A DNA stretch of 64,000 nt from Marinobacter mangrovi (lineage in GTDB: Bacteria > Pseudomonadota > Gammaproteobacteria > Pseudomonadales > Oleiphilaceae): NCBI RefSeq assembly GCF_016798325.1, contig NZ_JAERVO010000002.1, positions 186,001 to 250,000 of the forward strand, read 5' to 3'. Below the pieces are notes generated by a model. That model worked only from the letters and a program-made list of their open reading frames with translations. It made no database searches and had not been told where the DNA came from. Below, in pieces: positions 8,270 to 16,927 of the stretch; the stretch's first letter is position 1; the number at the start of each line of letters is the position of its first letter. A program made the position numbers and the translations under genes.

Positions 8270-9157
8270 ATGTCCAATCCAAGCCATCAAGCCCAGAAAC
8301 TGTTGTTGTTCGGCCTGTCCGGCCAGAAATCGTTTGCCATCGGCACCCTGAAGATCCGGGAAATCATGCCGTTGCCGCAGCTCACCAAGCTGCCTCACAG
8401 TCATCCGTCGGTGATCGGCACCACCACGTTTCGCGGGTCCGCCGTCCCGGTCATCGACATGGGCGCGGCGGTGGGCTATCCGCCCCTGACGCGCGAGGAA
8501 TTGCAGCAGAGCTCCGTGATCGTGACCGATATCCAGCGCAAGGAAATCGGCTTCGTGGTGCGCAGCGTGCGCAAGATCATCGAAGCGGACTGGAAGCAGG
8601 TGAAGACCCCGCCCACGGCCCTGGGCAAGCGGGCGTTCGTCACGGGACTGCTGGACATCGAGGGCGAGGTCATCCAGTTGATGGATGTGGAGTTGCTGCT
8701 GTCGATGGTCTACCCCAGCGCGGTGGCCGCGGACGAGGTCGTGCTGACCGACGTCCAGCGGGAGACCCTGAAGTCCCTCAATATCCTGCTGGTGGACGAT
8801 TCCCAGGTGGCGCGCAAACAGCTGTCCGACGTGCTCGACAGCAAGGACATTCCCTATTTCGTGACTACCAACGGCGACGAGGCGCTGCAGATCCTGCTCA
8901 ACGCCGGTACCGAGGGGCGGCCCATCGATATCCTGGTGAGCGACATCGAGATGCCCGGTCTGGACGGCTACGAACTGGCGTTCCAGGTCCGTGACAACGG
9001 TTCCCTCAGGCAGCCCTACATTATTCTCCACACGTCGCTGAACAGCGAAATGAGCGTCAGCTACGCCAACCAGGTGGGCGCCAACGAGGCCCTGACCAAG
9101 TTCGATGCCGAAGAGTTGCTGCAGGCGATGCTGCGGGGGGCCGAACAGAGTCAATGA
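8270..9157 (+). CDS. cheV: Chemotaxis protein CheV (CheW-like plus receiver)
   Basis: A 295-residue hybrid adaptor. Residues about 10-155 form the CheW-like coupling domain (FAIGTLKIREI, IGTTTFRGSAVPVIDMGAA), and about 170-295 form a receiver with LLVDDSQVARKQ, the phospho-acceptor aspartate in ILVSDIEMPGLDGYE and a conserved threonine/serine in LHTSLNSEM. CheV couples receptors to CheA and helps adaptation. The start at 8270 (MSNPSHQAQ) agrees with family starts; the upstream part of the open frame is rejected. No other chemotaxis gene is nearby, so it is a solitary copy. Confidence 0.92.
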   Translation: MSNPSHQAQKLLLFGLSGQKSFAIGTLKIREIMPLPQLTKLPHSHPSVIGTTTFRGSAVPVIDMGAAVGYPPLTREELQQSSVIVTDIQRKEIGFVVRSVRKIIEADWKQVKTPPTALGKRAFVTGLLDIEGEVIQLMDVELLLSMVYPSAVAADEVVLTDVQRETLKSLNILLVDDSQVARKQLSDVLDSKDIPYFVTTNGDEALQILLNAGTEGRPIDILVSDIEMPGLDGYELAFQVRDNGSLRQPYIILHTSLNSEMSVSYANQVGANEALTKFDAEELLQAMLRGAEQSQ

Positions 9158-9290
9158 ATGTGACGGCCATCACAGGCAATTCGACAACTGGGGCTGCAAA
9201 TTGAACAGTAACGGTTTGTAAGCCAATCCGTGGGTGTGTACGTTTTAACCAATAACAACAAGACAACGAGACACATCAACGGAGTGGTCA

Positions 9291-10355
9291 ATGCACTGGC
9301 GTGGCCCGCTTTTCATCCTGGCCTGTGTCGGCACCGCGGCCGGCATTGGCTTTGCCTTGTCACAGGTCCCCGATGACGGAGACCCGCGCGCCCTTGCGGC
9401 TGTAACCGCGCAGGCCAAGGCGACACCCCAGGCGCAGACCGTCCCCCGGCCGGCGCCAGCGCAGCCCTCGACGCCCAAGCCACCCGCGGGCGACAGTCCC
9501 ATCCGTTTCATGCTGGCGCAGGTGGCCGACCAGTACGAGGCGGCGTCTCGCTATCCCGCTTATTCCGTACCCATCTCGCCCGATCAGGCGAAAGCCTACG
9601 CGGGCAATCAATACCAGGCGGTCACCCTGCCGCTGGCCGATGACGGGCGCTTCACCGTCAACCTGGAAAAGTACCGCTTTACCCGCGGCGAAACGATCCT
9701 GGTGGTCGCCAGCCTGGAAGGGCCGATGGTAGTCGGCCAGCGGGTCGAAGCCCGTCTCGAAGCGACGGGGGAGCGATCGGGCACGCAGACCGGCACCACG
9801 CTGACCCGAAACCCGGATGGGATCTACCAGGGCGAGCTGGACAGCGACCGCGAGCCCGGCGAATACCGGCTGATCGTGTCCGCCCGGGTGGACGGCCAGA
9901 CCGTGCGCCATGTCTCGACCCTCTCGATCGAACCCCATCTGGGCGATTTCGGTGGCGTGGGCACGACTCGCATCGAGAACAATAATCTGGTGATCCCGGT
10001 CGAGTTCGAGCCCGACGAGGCCGGCTTCTATGCCTTGAGCGCCAATCTCTACGTCAATGGCCAGCCGGTGGCGCATCTGAGCCACGAGCAGCGCCTGGAT
10101 GGCTCCAAAGCCGATATTGAACTGCGGGCCCACGGCTCTGTGATGGCCGGCCGCAGTGGCACGCTCCAGCTCAAGGGCCTGCAGATCCGACGCTTGCCCG
10201 CGCGACCGGGTGACCGGACCGATTACGCCTTCGGCCCTGAGGACGGCTTTGATGTCGACGCCTCGGGGCTGGATCGCCTGGAAGACATCCCCGCGAGGGA
10301 TCCCGAATCAGAGCAACGGGCCGCAATATTGAGAAAGATGGCAACCGGAGCCTGA
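9291..10355 (+). CDS. Exported or membrane-anchored beta-rich protein, unknown family
   Basis: A 354-residue protein with an N-terminal hydrophobic segment (about residues 5-25), then a Pro/Ala/Gln-rich linker (about 40-68) and a mostly beta-strand body. Two Ig-like stretches can be imagined: FTVNLEKYRFTRGETILVVASL to LIVSARVDG (about 120-205), then VIPVEFEPDEAGFYALSANLYVNGQ (about 230-300). I do not recognise the family. It lies 207 bases upstream of a secreted lipase in the same orientation, and the N-terminal anchor with Pro/Ala linker recalls lipase foldases in outline, but the body does not look like LifO. Partner role to the lipase is speculation. Confidence 0.6.
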   Translation: MHWRGPLFILACVGTAAGIGFALSQVPDDGDPRALAAVTAQAKATPQAQTVPRPAPAQPSTPKPPAGDSPIRFMLAQVADQYEAASRYPAYSVPISPDQAKAYAGNQYQAVTLPLADDGRFTVNLEKYRFTRGETILVVASLEGPMVVGQRVEARLEATGERSGTQTGTTLTRNPDGIYQGELDSDREPGEYRLIVSARVDGQTVRHVSTLSIEPHLGDFGGVGTTRIENNNLVIPVEFEPDEAGFYALSANLYVNGQPVAHLSHEQRLDGSKADIELRAHGSVMAGRSGTLQLKGLQIRRLPARPGDRTDYAFGPEDGFDVDASGLDRLEDIPARDPESEQRAAILRKMATGA

Positions 10356-10562
10356 TCGACCGTCGAGTCCGCCCTGAGGTCGCACCGCCTGAAGGTGCAG
10401 TGGCGCAGGGACCCGCCGGACGAGACCGGAGTGATACCCGGTCAACGCAACCTTCCCGTATCAGAGGCCGTTGTCTGTCGACGGTGGCACCGTCATGCCT
10501 GAAGGCGGTTCGGGAAGGCGCAGTGAGGAAAAACAACAACATCGACTCACACGGAGCACATC

Positions 10563-11627
10563 ATGAAGAAAACAATGATAGCGGTCGCTCTGATGGCCGC
10601 AACCTGCTCGACAGGCGCGCTGGCGCAGCTGGCCGGACACAACGTCATCCTGGTTCACGGCTTCCAGCAGGAAGACCTGGCGTCGCCACCGGCGGATATG
10701 GATGCGGTCAAAGCCAACGGCGAGGATTACTGGCGCACCTTCTGGCTCTCCCGGTCCGAAGCCCGGATCGACTGGGCCAGTGATGGCCGCGTCGAAGGCA
10801 AGATCGCCCAGCAGGCCTACCAGCAAGTGAAGGCGATTGCCCAGGAAGGGCTGTGCAACGATTACTGCATCGTCGTTTCCCATTCCACCGGCGACCTGGT
10901 GACCCGTTACCTGCTGGACAACCAGGCCCGCTGGCTCGCAGCAGACGGCCTGCCGCCGCTGAAAATACTGGCTTCGCTGGACTTCTCCGGCGCCGGTGGC
11001 GGCACGGACCTGGCGGATCTGGCGGTGAGCGTGGCCTACAACGACAGCTGGTACCTGGCGCCGGTCAAGGCGGCCGTGAAGCTGTTCACCGGCATTGACC
11101 CGCAGCCCGGCAAACTGGGCGTGGTCAACGACCTGCAAACCAACGCGGCGCGCAACCTGGCCGTCAGCCCCAACAGCATTCCCCGTCTGCGATTCGTGGC
11201 GGGCGGTGCGTCCTACGGCGGCGTCACCAAACCGTTTATCGATGGCACGGACGATGGCGTGGTGCCGACCCATTCGTCCTGTGGTTCGGCGTCATCCAAT
11301 GCCATCGATTCCTGCGTGTCCAACCTGAGCCTGGCGGGCAAGGTCTCCAGCCAGGACGCGCCCTCGAGTCTCTACTACAATCACTACCCGATCCTGATGA
11401 ACGAGGGCGTCACCCACAGTGGCGTGCTGGGTAGCGAAGTGGGGAACATCTCGGTACCGGTGGTGAACAACACCGCGCTCAACGGCCTGCAGGTGGACTT
11501 CGCCAGCCGCACCTACAACAAGCGCGCGTGGTGGCAGCTGTGGGGCAGTGGGGACCGGTACATCGAGGTGCCGGGCTCCGACAATACCGATATGTCCACG
11601 CTCGTCTACACCACCCTCAACGACTGA
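10563..11627 (+). CDS. Secreted triacylglycerol lipase / alpha-beta hydrolase
   Basis: A 354-residue enzyme with a clear Sec signal peptide (residues 1-21, cleavage after ALA). NVILVHGF supplies the oxyanion loop. The nucleophile elbow is SHSTG at 106-110 with Ser108, so the first glycine of the usual GxSxG is Ser. The likely aspartate lies in DGTDDGVVP and the histidine in GVTHSG. Paired cysteines (CNDYC and the CGSA...C segment) suggest disulfides in the mature protein. It should hydrolyse lipid or ester substrates outside the cell. It is preceded by an exported protein and followed by a GC-rich hairpin. Confidence 0.8.
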   Translation: MKKTMIAVALMAATCSTGALAQLAGHNVILVHGFQQEDLASPPADMDAVKANGEDYWRTFWLSRSEARIDWASDGRVEGKIAQQAYQQVKAIAQEGLCNDYCIVVSHSTGDLVTRYLLDNQARWLAADGLPPLKILASLDFSGAGGGTDLADLAVSVAYNDSWYLAPVKAAVKLFTGIDPQPGKLGVVNDLQTNAARNLAVSPNSIPRLRFVAGGASYGGVTKPFIDGTDDGVVPTHSSCGSASSNAIDSCVSNLSLAGKVSSQDAPSSLYYNHYPILMNEGVTHSGVLGSEVGNISVPVVNNTALNGLQVDFASRTYNKRAWWQLWGSGDRYIEVPGSDNTDMSTLVYTTLND

Positions 11628-11633
11628 CCGCCC

Positions 11634-11658
11634 GGGCCCCGGCCATCCGTCGGGGCCC
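11634..11658. terminator. GC-rich hairpin between convergent genes
   Basis: GGGCCCCG (11634-11641) pairs with CGGGGCCC (11651-11658) around a 9-base loop between the ends of the lipase gene and the convergent DUF6482 gene. There is no strong U-tract on either strand, so termination efficiency is uncertain, but the position fits a shared bidirectional terminator. Confidence 0.5.
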
Positions 11659-11670
11659 ATTCCTCACCGT

Positions 11671-11961
11671 CTAAAACCGTACCCGCATTTCCGTCACCGA
11701 GTCGCTGGTCATGCCGACCATTTCGTCAGTTCCAGACGGCGGGATGATCTCGATCTGATGGATGTGGAAGTGATGGAATGCGTCCCGGGCGTCACACGTG
11801 CTGGTGAAGAGCACCGGTCGTTGCTCCCGATTGACGAGAATGAAGGCGTCCTCGCCAATATAAAAGCGCGCCATGTAGTAGCGCCCTTCCATGGAAACGA
11901 GTTCGAGCAGGTCGATGTGGGTTTCCGGTCTGAGACGGGCCTCGGTCATGGTGATGTTCAT
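11671..11961 (-). CDS. DUF6482-like small protein
   Basis: A 96-residue soluble protein. The segment IDLLELVSMEGRYYMARFYIGEDAFILVNREQRPVLF matches what I recall of DUF6482, a family common in Pseudomonas and Marinobacter with no known function. The ATG at 11961 follows GGAGAACGGCA; the longer open frame begins in sequence without a site. Histidines cluster in ARDAFHHFHIHQIE. It is convergent with the lipase gene. Confidence 0.6.
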   Translation of the reverse strand: MNITMTEARLRPETHIDLLELVSMEGRYYMARFYIGEDAFILVNREQRPVLFTSTCDARDAFHHFHIHQIEIIPPSGTDEMVGMTSDSVTEMRVRF

Positions 11962-12137
11962 TGCCGTTCTCCAGTGAGGATCACGAAAATGGATACGACC
12001 GCACGGGTATGGGGGATTCTTTTTTGTCGATCCCTGCTGCAGCATAGGCGGGATCGGTCATCAAAGGAAAGAGGTGGGTGGTAATCCGAATCTTCCGGGG
12101 CGATACGCCTGCCACTCGCCCCGGGGCGGTGTCGATG

Positions 12138-12755
12138 TCAGTGGCGCAGGATACCCAGGACCAGCCGACCGGCCAGTCCCACCAGGATGGCGCCGAACAG
12201 GCGCTCGAACCAGACGGTGTGATGCTGCAACCGGGACAGCCAGCGCGGGTTGGAAAACAGCCAGGCGACGATCAGGTACCAGCCGCCGTCAATCACCATC
12301 GCCGTGGCGGCGTAACCGAGTTTGGCCACGAAGGAGGTGTCCACGCCCACCACCTGACTGAACAGGGCGATGAAGAACACCGCAATCTTGGGGTTCAGGA
12401 ATACCACCAGAAAGCCATCCCGCGCCGCACTGGAGGTGGTCGGAACCTCCGGCAGATTGCCGTTCTCACGGCGTTTTGAGGTGAGGCCTTTCATCCCCAG
12501 CCAGGCCAGGTAGAGCGCGCCACCCCATTGCAGCAGCCCGAAGGCTACCGGCGACGCCTTGATCACGGCTGCCAGGCCGATGATGCTCAGCAGCGCATAC
12601 AACCCCACGCCCAGACCGTGCAGCAGGGCCGCGGCCACACCATTGCGCCGGCCACCGGCCAGGGTCTGCTTGAGCACCACCGCCAAAGAGGGTCCCGGCG
12701 ACATGGCGCCCAGAACACAGATGGTGACAACCGTTAGCCAGGTGGCGAGCGTCAT
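12138..12755 (-). CDS. LysE family amino-acid exporter
   Basis: A 205-residue membrane protein of the LysE/RhtB superfamily with about six hydrophobic segments. The N-terminal GAMSPGPSLAVVLKQTLAGGRRNGVAAALLHG motif area and the FLVVFLNPKIAVFFIALFSQVV segment are diagnostic. It probably exports amino acids or small metabolites. A second, diverged LysE gene lies at 14030-14659 on the same strand, the two flanking a patatin gene on the other strand. Confidence 0.9.
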   Translation of the reverse strand: MTLATWLTVVTICVLGAMSPGPSLAVVLKQTLAGGRRNGVAAALLHGLGVGLYALLSIIGLAAVIKASPVAFGLLQWGGALYLAWLGMKGLTSKRRENGNLPEVPTTSSAARDGFLVVFLNPKIAVFFIALFSQVVGVDTSFVAKLGYAATAMVIDGGWYLIVAWLFSNPRWLSRLQHHTVWFERLFGAILVGLAGRLVLGILRH

Positions 12756-12901
12756 AGCGAATTCCCGGAATCAGAAGGGTGAGCAGAGGCGCCCCAGTTT
12801 AGCGTCGGAGGTGGCCTGAGTCATCCGGTCGCCGGAACCGCCAAGGGCTTCGACTATCCTATGGGAACGGTTAACCGATTCGGGCGGAACAGGAGTGGGT
12901 G

Positions 12902-14026
12902 ATGCAGACGGGCGTGGTCCTCACCGGTGGCGGCGCGCGGGCCGCCTATCAGGTCGGCGTGCTGAAGGCGATATCGGAGATGTATCCGGACTGGGCGCAC
13001 CCTTTCCGGGTCATTACCGGCACGTCGGCCGGCGCTATCAATGCGGTGGCCATTGCCAGTGGCGGCGGCGTGTTCCGGCATAACATCGCGCGTCTGGAAG
13101 GCATCTGGTCCGAGTTGACGATCGACCAGATCTACAAGAGCCACAGTTATGACATCCTGCGAAACGTCAGCGACGTCGCACGACGGCTGATCACCGACAG
13201 CACCGGTGAAAAACCCATGTCATTGCTCAACAACAGCCCGCTGCGTGCGTTGCTGGAAAAAGAGGTGGATTTCGGTGCCCTGAAAACGGCGATCGACGAG
13301 GATCGACTCAGCGCCGTGGGCATCAACGCCTGCGGCTATACGACCGGGCAGAACGTGTGTTTTTTCCAGGCGGGCAAGGACAAGGCCAATTGGACCACAG
13401 GGCAGCGGGCCGGAGCTCGGACCAATCTGACGCTGGACCACATCATGGCGTCATCGGCGATTCCTACCGTGTTTCGCCCCGTGAAGATCAACCGCGAGTA
13501 CTTCGGGGATGGCGTCACCCGGCAGATGGCCCATATCAGCCCGGCGCTGCGCCTGGGGGCGGAACGGGTGATTGTGGTGGGGGTCAGTGCCAACCACGTG
13601 TGTTTTCCCGGTCGCCCCAAGCAGCCACCGATGCCGGGGTTCAGTCAGGTGCTGGCCCACGTTTTCAATGGCATGTTTCTTGACACCCTGGACTACGACA
13701 TCGACCGCCTGCGGCTGATCAACCAACTGCTGGAACTGGTGCCGAAGAAAAAACTGGAAGAGTCCGGACTGGACCTGCGCCCGGTGCATCTGCTGGAAAT
13801 CTCCCCCAGCGAGGACATTGGCGAAATCGCCACCCGTCACCTGGACAACATGCCGCTGGTGTTGCGGAAACTGGCGGGCGCGAGCAGCGAGGCGTACACG
13901 CCCGGCTCCAGTCTGGCGAGTTACCTGATGTTCGATCACCGCTTCTGCCGGGAGTTGATCAGCCTGGGCTACAAGGACGCGCAGACCCAGGCCAGACAGA
14001 TCGAACAGTTCTTTCGGGAGGCATGA
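12902..14026 (+). CDS. Patatin-like phospholipase
   Basis: A 374-residue cytoplasmic or peripheral acyl hydrolase. Residues 7-16 (LTGGGARAAY) give the glycine-rich oxyanion hole. GTSAG holds the nucleophile (Ser42 from the chosen start), and YFGDGVTRQ carries the catalytic aspartate, with DGV rather than the commoner DGG or DGA. It has the SSAIPTVFRPVKI segment typical of bacterial patatins. No signal peptide is present. The ATG at 12902 sits six bases after AGGAG; a GTG immediately before it is a less good start. Its stop lies three bases from the end of the convergent LysE gene. Confidence 0.88.
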   Translation: MQTGVVLTGGGARAAYQVGVLKAISEMYPDWAHPFRVITGTSAGAINAVAIASGGGVFRHNIARLEGIWSELTIDQIYKSHSYDILRNVSDVARRLITDSTGEKPMSLLNNSPLRALLEKEVDFGALKTAIDEDRLSAVGINACGYTTGQNVCFFQAGKDKANWTTGQRAGARTNLTLDHIMASSAIPTVFRPVKINREYFGDGVTRQMAHISPALRLGAERVIVVGVSANHVCFPGRPKQPPMPGFSQVLAHVFNGMFLDTLDYDIDRLRLINQLLELVPKKKLEESGLDLRPVHLLEISPSEDIGEIATRHLDNMPLVLRKLAGASSEAYTPGSSLASYLMFDHRFCRELISLGYKDAQTQARQIEQFFREA

Positions 14027-14029
14027 AGA

Positions 14030-14659
14030 TCAGCCCAGTGCCAGCCAGGCGGCCACGCCCATCATCAGGGTGCCCGCCACGCGATTGACCGTGCGCACGC
14101 CGCCACCGCGACGTAGCGCCTGGCTCAGCTTGCGACCGCCGTGGGCGTAGATCTGAAGGCAGATGAATTCCAGACCCAGGATAATCAGGATCAGCGTCGT
14201 CAGCTGCGGTGCCATGGGCAGCTTGCTGTCGATGAACGGGGGCAGCAGGGCAATAAAGAACGCCCAGCCTTTGGGATTGGCAATCGCCGTCACGAAACCC
14301 TGCGTCGCCAGCTGCCAGGGGGAAGCCGCCGGTGCCGGCTCATCCTGATCCCCGAGCGCCAGCTTGCCGCGCGAGCGCCACATCTGGATGCCCAGCCAGG
14401 CCAGATAGACGCCCCCCGCGTACTTGAACAGGGCAAACGCGGTCGGGTACTCGAGCATAAATGTCGCCACACCCACCGCAGCCGCCGTCGCCACCAGACC
14501 CACGCCCAGCAGCTCGCCCACCATCATCCACATCGCACGGCGCACGCCGATGGTAATCCCCAACGACAGGGACAACGTCATGCACATTCCCGGCGTCAGT
14601 GACACCAGAAAGAAGGTCGGAATGAAGGCGGACAGCAGATGCATGTTCAGTGAAGCCAC
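14030..14659 (-). CDS. LysE family amino-acid exporter (second copy)
   Basis: A 209-residue LysE/RhtB transporter with SLTPGMCMTLSLSLGITIGVRRAMWMM at the N terminus and GFVTAIANPKGWAFFIALLPPFID in the middle, both family hallmarks, and about six membrane segments. It shares little direct identity with the copy at 12138, so this is not a recent local duplication. Substrate is not predictable. It converges on the patatin gene. Confidence 0.9.
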   Translation of the reverse strand: MASLNMHLLSAFIPTFFLVSLTPGMCMTLSLSLGITIGVRRAMWMMVGELLGVGLVATAAAVGVATFMLEYPTAFALFKYAGGVYLAWLGIQMWRSRGKLALGDQDEPAPAASPWQLATQGFVTAIANPKGWAFFIALLPPFIDSKLPMAPQLTTLILIILGLEFICLQIYAHGGRKLSQALRRGGGVRTVNRVAGTLMMGVAAWLALG

Positions 14660-14978
14660 GGTACACGTCTCTGATATGTGGGAGGAAACCGTCCATCATA
14701 GAACCCGCAGGGTCGTGCTGCCTACTGCTGCTTGATTCGTAGAAACCCCTATCCGCTTTTCCCGAGCGTGAAACGGGTCTCGCTAAGACGGTGGATTTAC
14801 AAAAGTTTTAAGACAGCGACCAGTTGCTTGGCTAAGGTGTTCGCAATGACGACAGTCTGCCGCTGAAACCACCTGTCATACGGGGGGAGGGCAGGGATGT
14901 AAAGCAGGGAGTAGCGCTCAACAGAGGAGTGTGTTTGCTGCCTACAGCAAAATGAACCTATGGCTGGGAGGCCATCCT
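14660..14978. other. Intergenic region, no gene seen
   Basis: About 320 bases between the divergent LysE and TPR genes. It is AT-richer than the genes around it and should hold both promoters, but I see no hairpin, repeat or convincing ORF. The AGAGGAG at 14923-14929 precedes a GTG at 14931 by one base only, too close to be the main start of the next gene. Confidence 0.4.
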
Positions 14979-16919
14979 GTGCAGAAAAAATGGATCCTTT
15001 TGTTTTCGGTTTTATGGATTGCCGTGCTGACATCAGTTGGCAGCTTCGTTTTCTTGAGTCTGTGGGATGGCAGTCAGAGCCCGGCCGACGATATCGACGT
15101 GGGATTGGTGCCGGATACCTCACTCTCCGGGCAGGAACAGCTGCAATGGCTGCTTAACGGAGACTTTCAGCGCCTTTCCGCCAAGCTCGATCCACTCCTT
15201 GACCCCGGCAGCGGCAGCGCCGATGTGGATCTTGAAAGTGTCATGCAGGCGACTGCCCGGCCAGAGCATGCTGTTGGTGATCAGTTGAATGCCTGGGTCG
15301 AAGCGATGCCGAAAAGCGGACCGGCCCATCTCCTGCGTGCGAACTATCGCATGCGACAGGGCGTCAGGGCTCGGGGCACCGCCTATATCAGCGGGACCTC
15401 CCAGTCCCAACTGGATAGCATGCATCGCTTTTTCAGCCTGAGTCGTCAGGATCTTGATGTGGTCAAATCGTTGCGTCCGCAAAGCGCCTATCCCTATGCC
15501 ATCGAGTTGGAAATGGCCATGCGGGCCTCCGGGCCGACGCCGTCAGCGGAGGTATTCGAGGCAGGCGTTTCCCGAGATCCAGATCTTGTCTGGCTCTACC
15601 TCACGAATCTGGCCCGACTGGCGCCGAAATGGGGAGGCAGCGACCCGGCGCGCGAATCTTTCATAAGCTCCGTTCGCGAACAGTATGCCCGCCACCCTCA
15701 TTTGAAGGCTGTCGAGGTGCAATGGCGCCTCGACAGCGTCGCCGCTTTACCTGGAGAGCCTTGCGACAAAATTGATGCTTACCGTTCGGTGTATCAGTTC
15801 CACCGTAATGCCTCCAGTGCCTACTACCTGGGGCGGGCCTACAGTTGTGACCTCCAGTTGGATAAGGCTCTTCCTTTTCTGGAGCAGTCCGTTGAGGCCT
15901 GGCCCTACATGGAAAAGGCATGGCGGGTCATCGGGTCCATCGAACACGCGCGAGGCCATCATGAGAAAGCGCTTGAAGCGACGCACCGGGCTGTTTATCT
16001 GAATCCACAAGACGCGTTTGCCCATTTTCAGGAGGGCGAGATTGCGATGTATACCCATCGCTACGAGCAGGCGGAAACGGCATTCCATAATGCCGCGTTG
16101 GCCGACGACGATCCGTTCCACTATTCGCAGTATCAAGAATTGGCTCGAGCGTTTGCCGAAGAGCCCGGCGAGGCCCACGAGCTCGTTGTTCTGAAAACCG
16201 AATACGGGCCGATGCTCTCGCGGACACCATACCGCAATGGACGGAAAGAAGGCGTTGGTTTGGCATACAAGGACAATCGCCCCTCGGAGAAGCGTCAGTA
16301 TGTCAACGATCGGATCGTTCATGTGTCAGTGTTGAATGACGATGAACAGGTTGTCTCTGAAATCGACATGGATTTGGGGAAAACAAACGGTCCGTTTACC
16401 GAATATTCGGAGACTGGAAAGGTCATATCCCGCGGCCAGATGATTCGCGGCCATCGGCACGGTGAGATCCGCGTTTTCTTCGAGAATGGTCAGCCGGTTT
16501 TCAGCAATCGATTTGAAGCCGGTAAGCGACTTGAGCCGACGAAGTTTTTCATCCCGGAAACACAGATCGGAGACCTCAATGTCGCCGCGGTTACGACGTC
16601 GGGGATATCGAGGATCCAGACCCCGTTGGATCGCACGACCTCGCTACGGGTGGACTATTACCACCCCATTTTCCTCTATGCCGCGATCTACGGGATTGAA
16701 GAGCCGGGGCATCGCATTGCCGTGACATTCAGCGATCCGGATGGGCGGGAGGCCTATCACTATGAGCAAGCGCTCCAGCCCGGGCAGGAACGTTTTAACT
16801 CCCAGTACGTGTATTGCAACCCGAACCCGAAGCATGACAAACCGGGTGAATGGCAGGTTGACGTGCTCATCGATGGGCAGGTGGCCCATCGCATTCCCAT
16901 ATCCGTGAGCTACCAGTAG
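14979..16919 (+). CDS. Membrane-anchored TPR protein with MORN-like repeats
   Basis: A protein of about 646 residues. The preferred start is GTG at 14979 (MQKKWILLF), seven bases after GGGAGG; GTG 14931 or ATG 14952 are alternatives. An N-terminal signal anchor (about residues 4-26) leads to an alpha-helical region with TPR-like pairs around 270-400 (SAYYLGRAYSCDLQLDKALPF, EKAWRVIGSIEHARGHHEKALE, AHFQEGEIAMYTHRYEQAE). Next comes a MORN/YwqK-like repeat stretch (RNGRKEGVGLAYKDN, NGPFTEYSETGKVISRG, RHGEIRVFFENGQPV), then a beta-rich C-terminal domain with YVYCNPNPKHDKPGEWQVDV. I know no described protein with this order. Base composition is visibly lower in GC than its neighbours, which suggests transfer. 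Confidence 0.7.
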   Translation: MQKKWILLFSVLWIAVLTSVGSFVFLSLWDGSQSPADDIDVGLVPDTSLSGQEQLQWLLNGDFQRLSAKLDPLLDPGSGSADVDLESVMQATARPEHAVGDQLNAWVEAMPKSGPAHLLRANYRMRQGVRARGTAYISGTSQSQLDSMHRFFSLSRQDLDVVKSLRPQSAYPYAIELEMAMRASGPTPSAEVFEAGVSRDPDLVWLYLTNLARLAPKWGGSDPARESFISSVREQYARHPHLKAVEVQWRLDSVAALPGEPCDKIDAYRSVYQFHRNASSAYYLGRAYSCDLQLDKALPFLEQSVEAWPYMEKAWRVIGSIEHARGHHEKALEATHRAVYLNPQDAFAHFQEGEIAMYTHRYEQAETAFHNAALADDDPFHYSQYQELARAFAEEPGEAHELVVLKTEYGPMLSRTPYRNGRKEGVGLAYKDNRPSEKRQYVNDRIVHVSVLNDDEQVVSEIDMDLGKTNGPFTEYSETGKVISRGQMIRGHRHGEIRVFFENGQPVFSNRFEAGKRLEPTKFFIPETQIGDLNVAAVTTSGISRIQTPLDRTTSLRVDYYHPIFLYAAIYGIEEPGHRIAVTFSDPDGREAYHYEQALQPGQERFNSQYVYCNPNPKHDKPGEWQVDVLIDGQVAHRIPISVSYQ

Positions 16920-16927
16920 GCTCAAAA

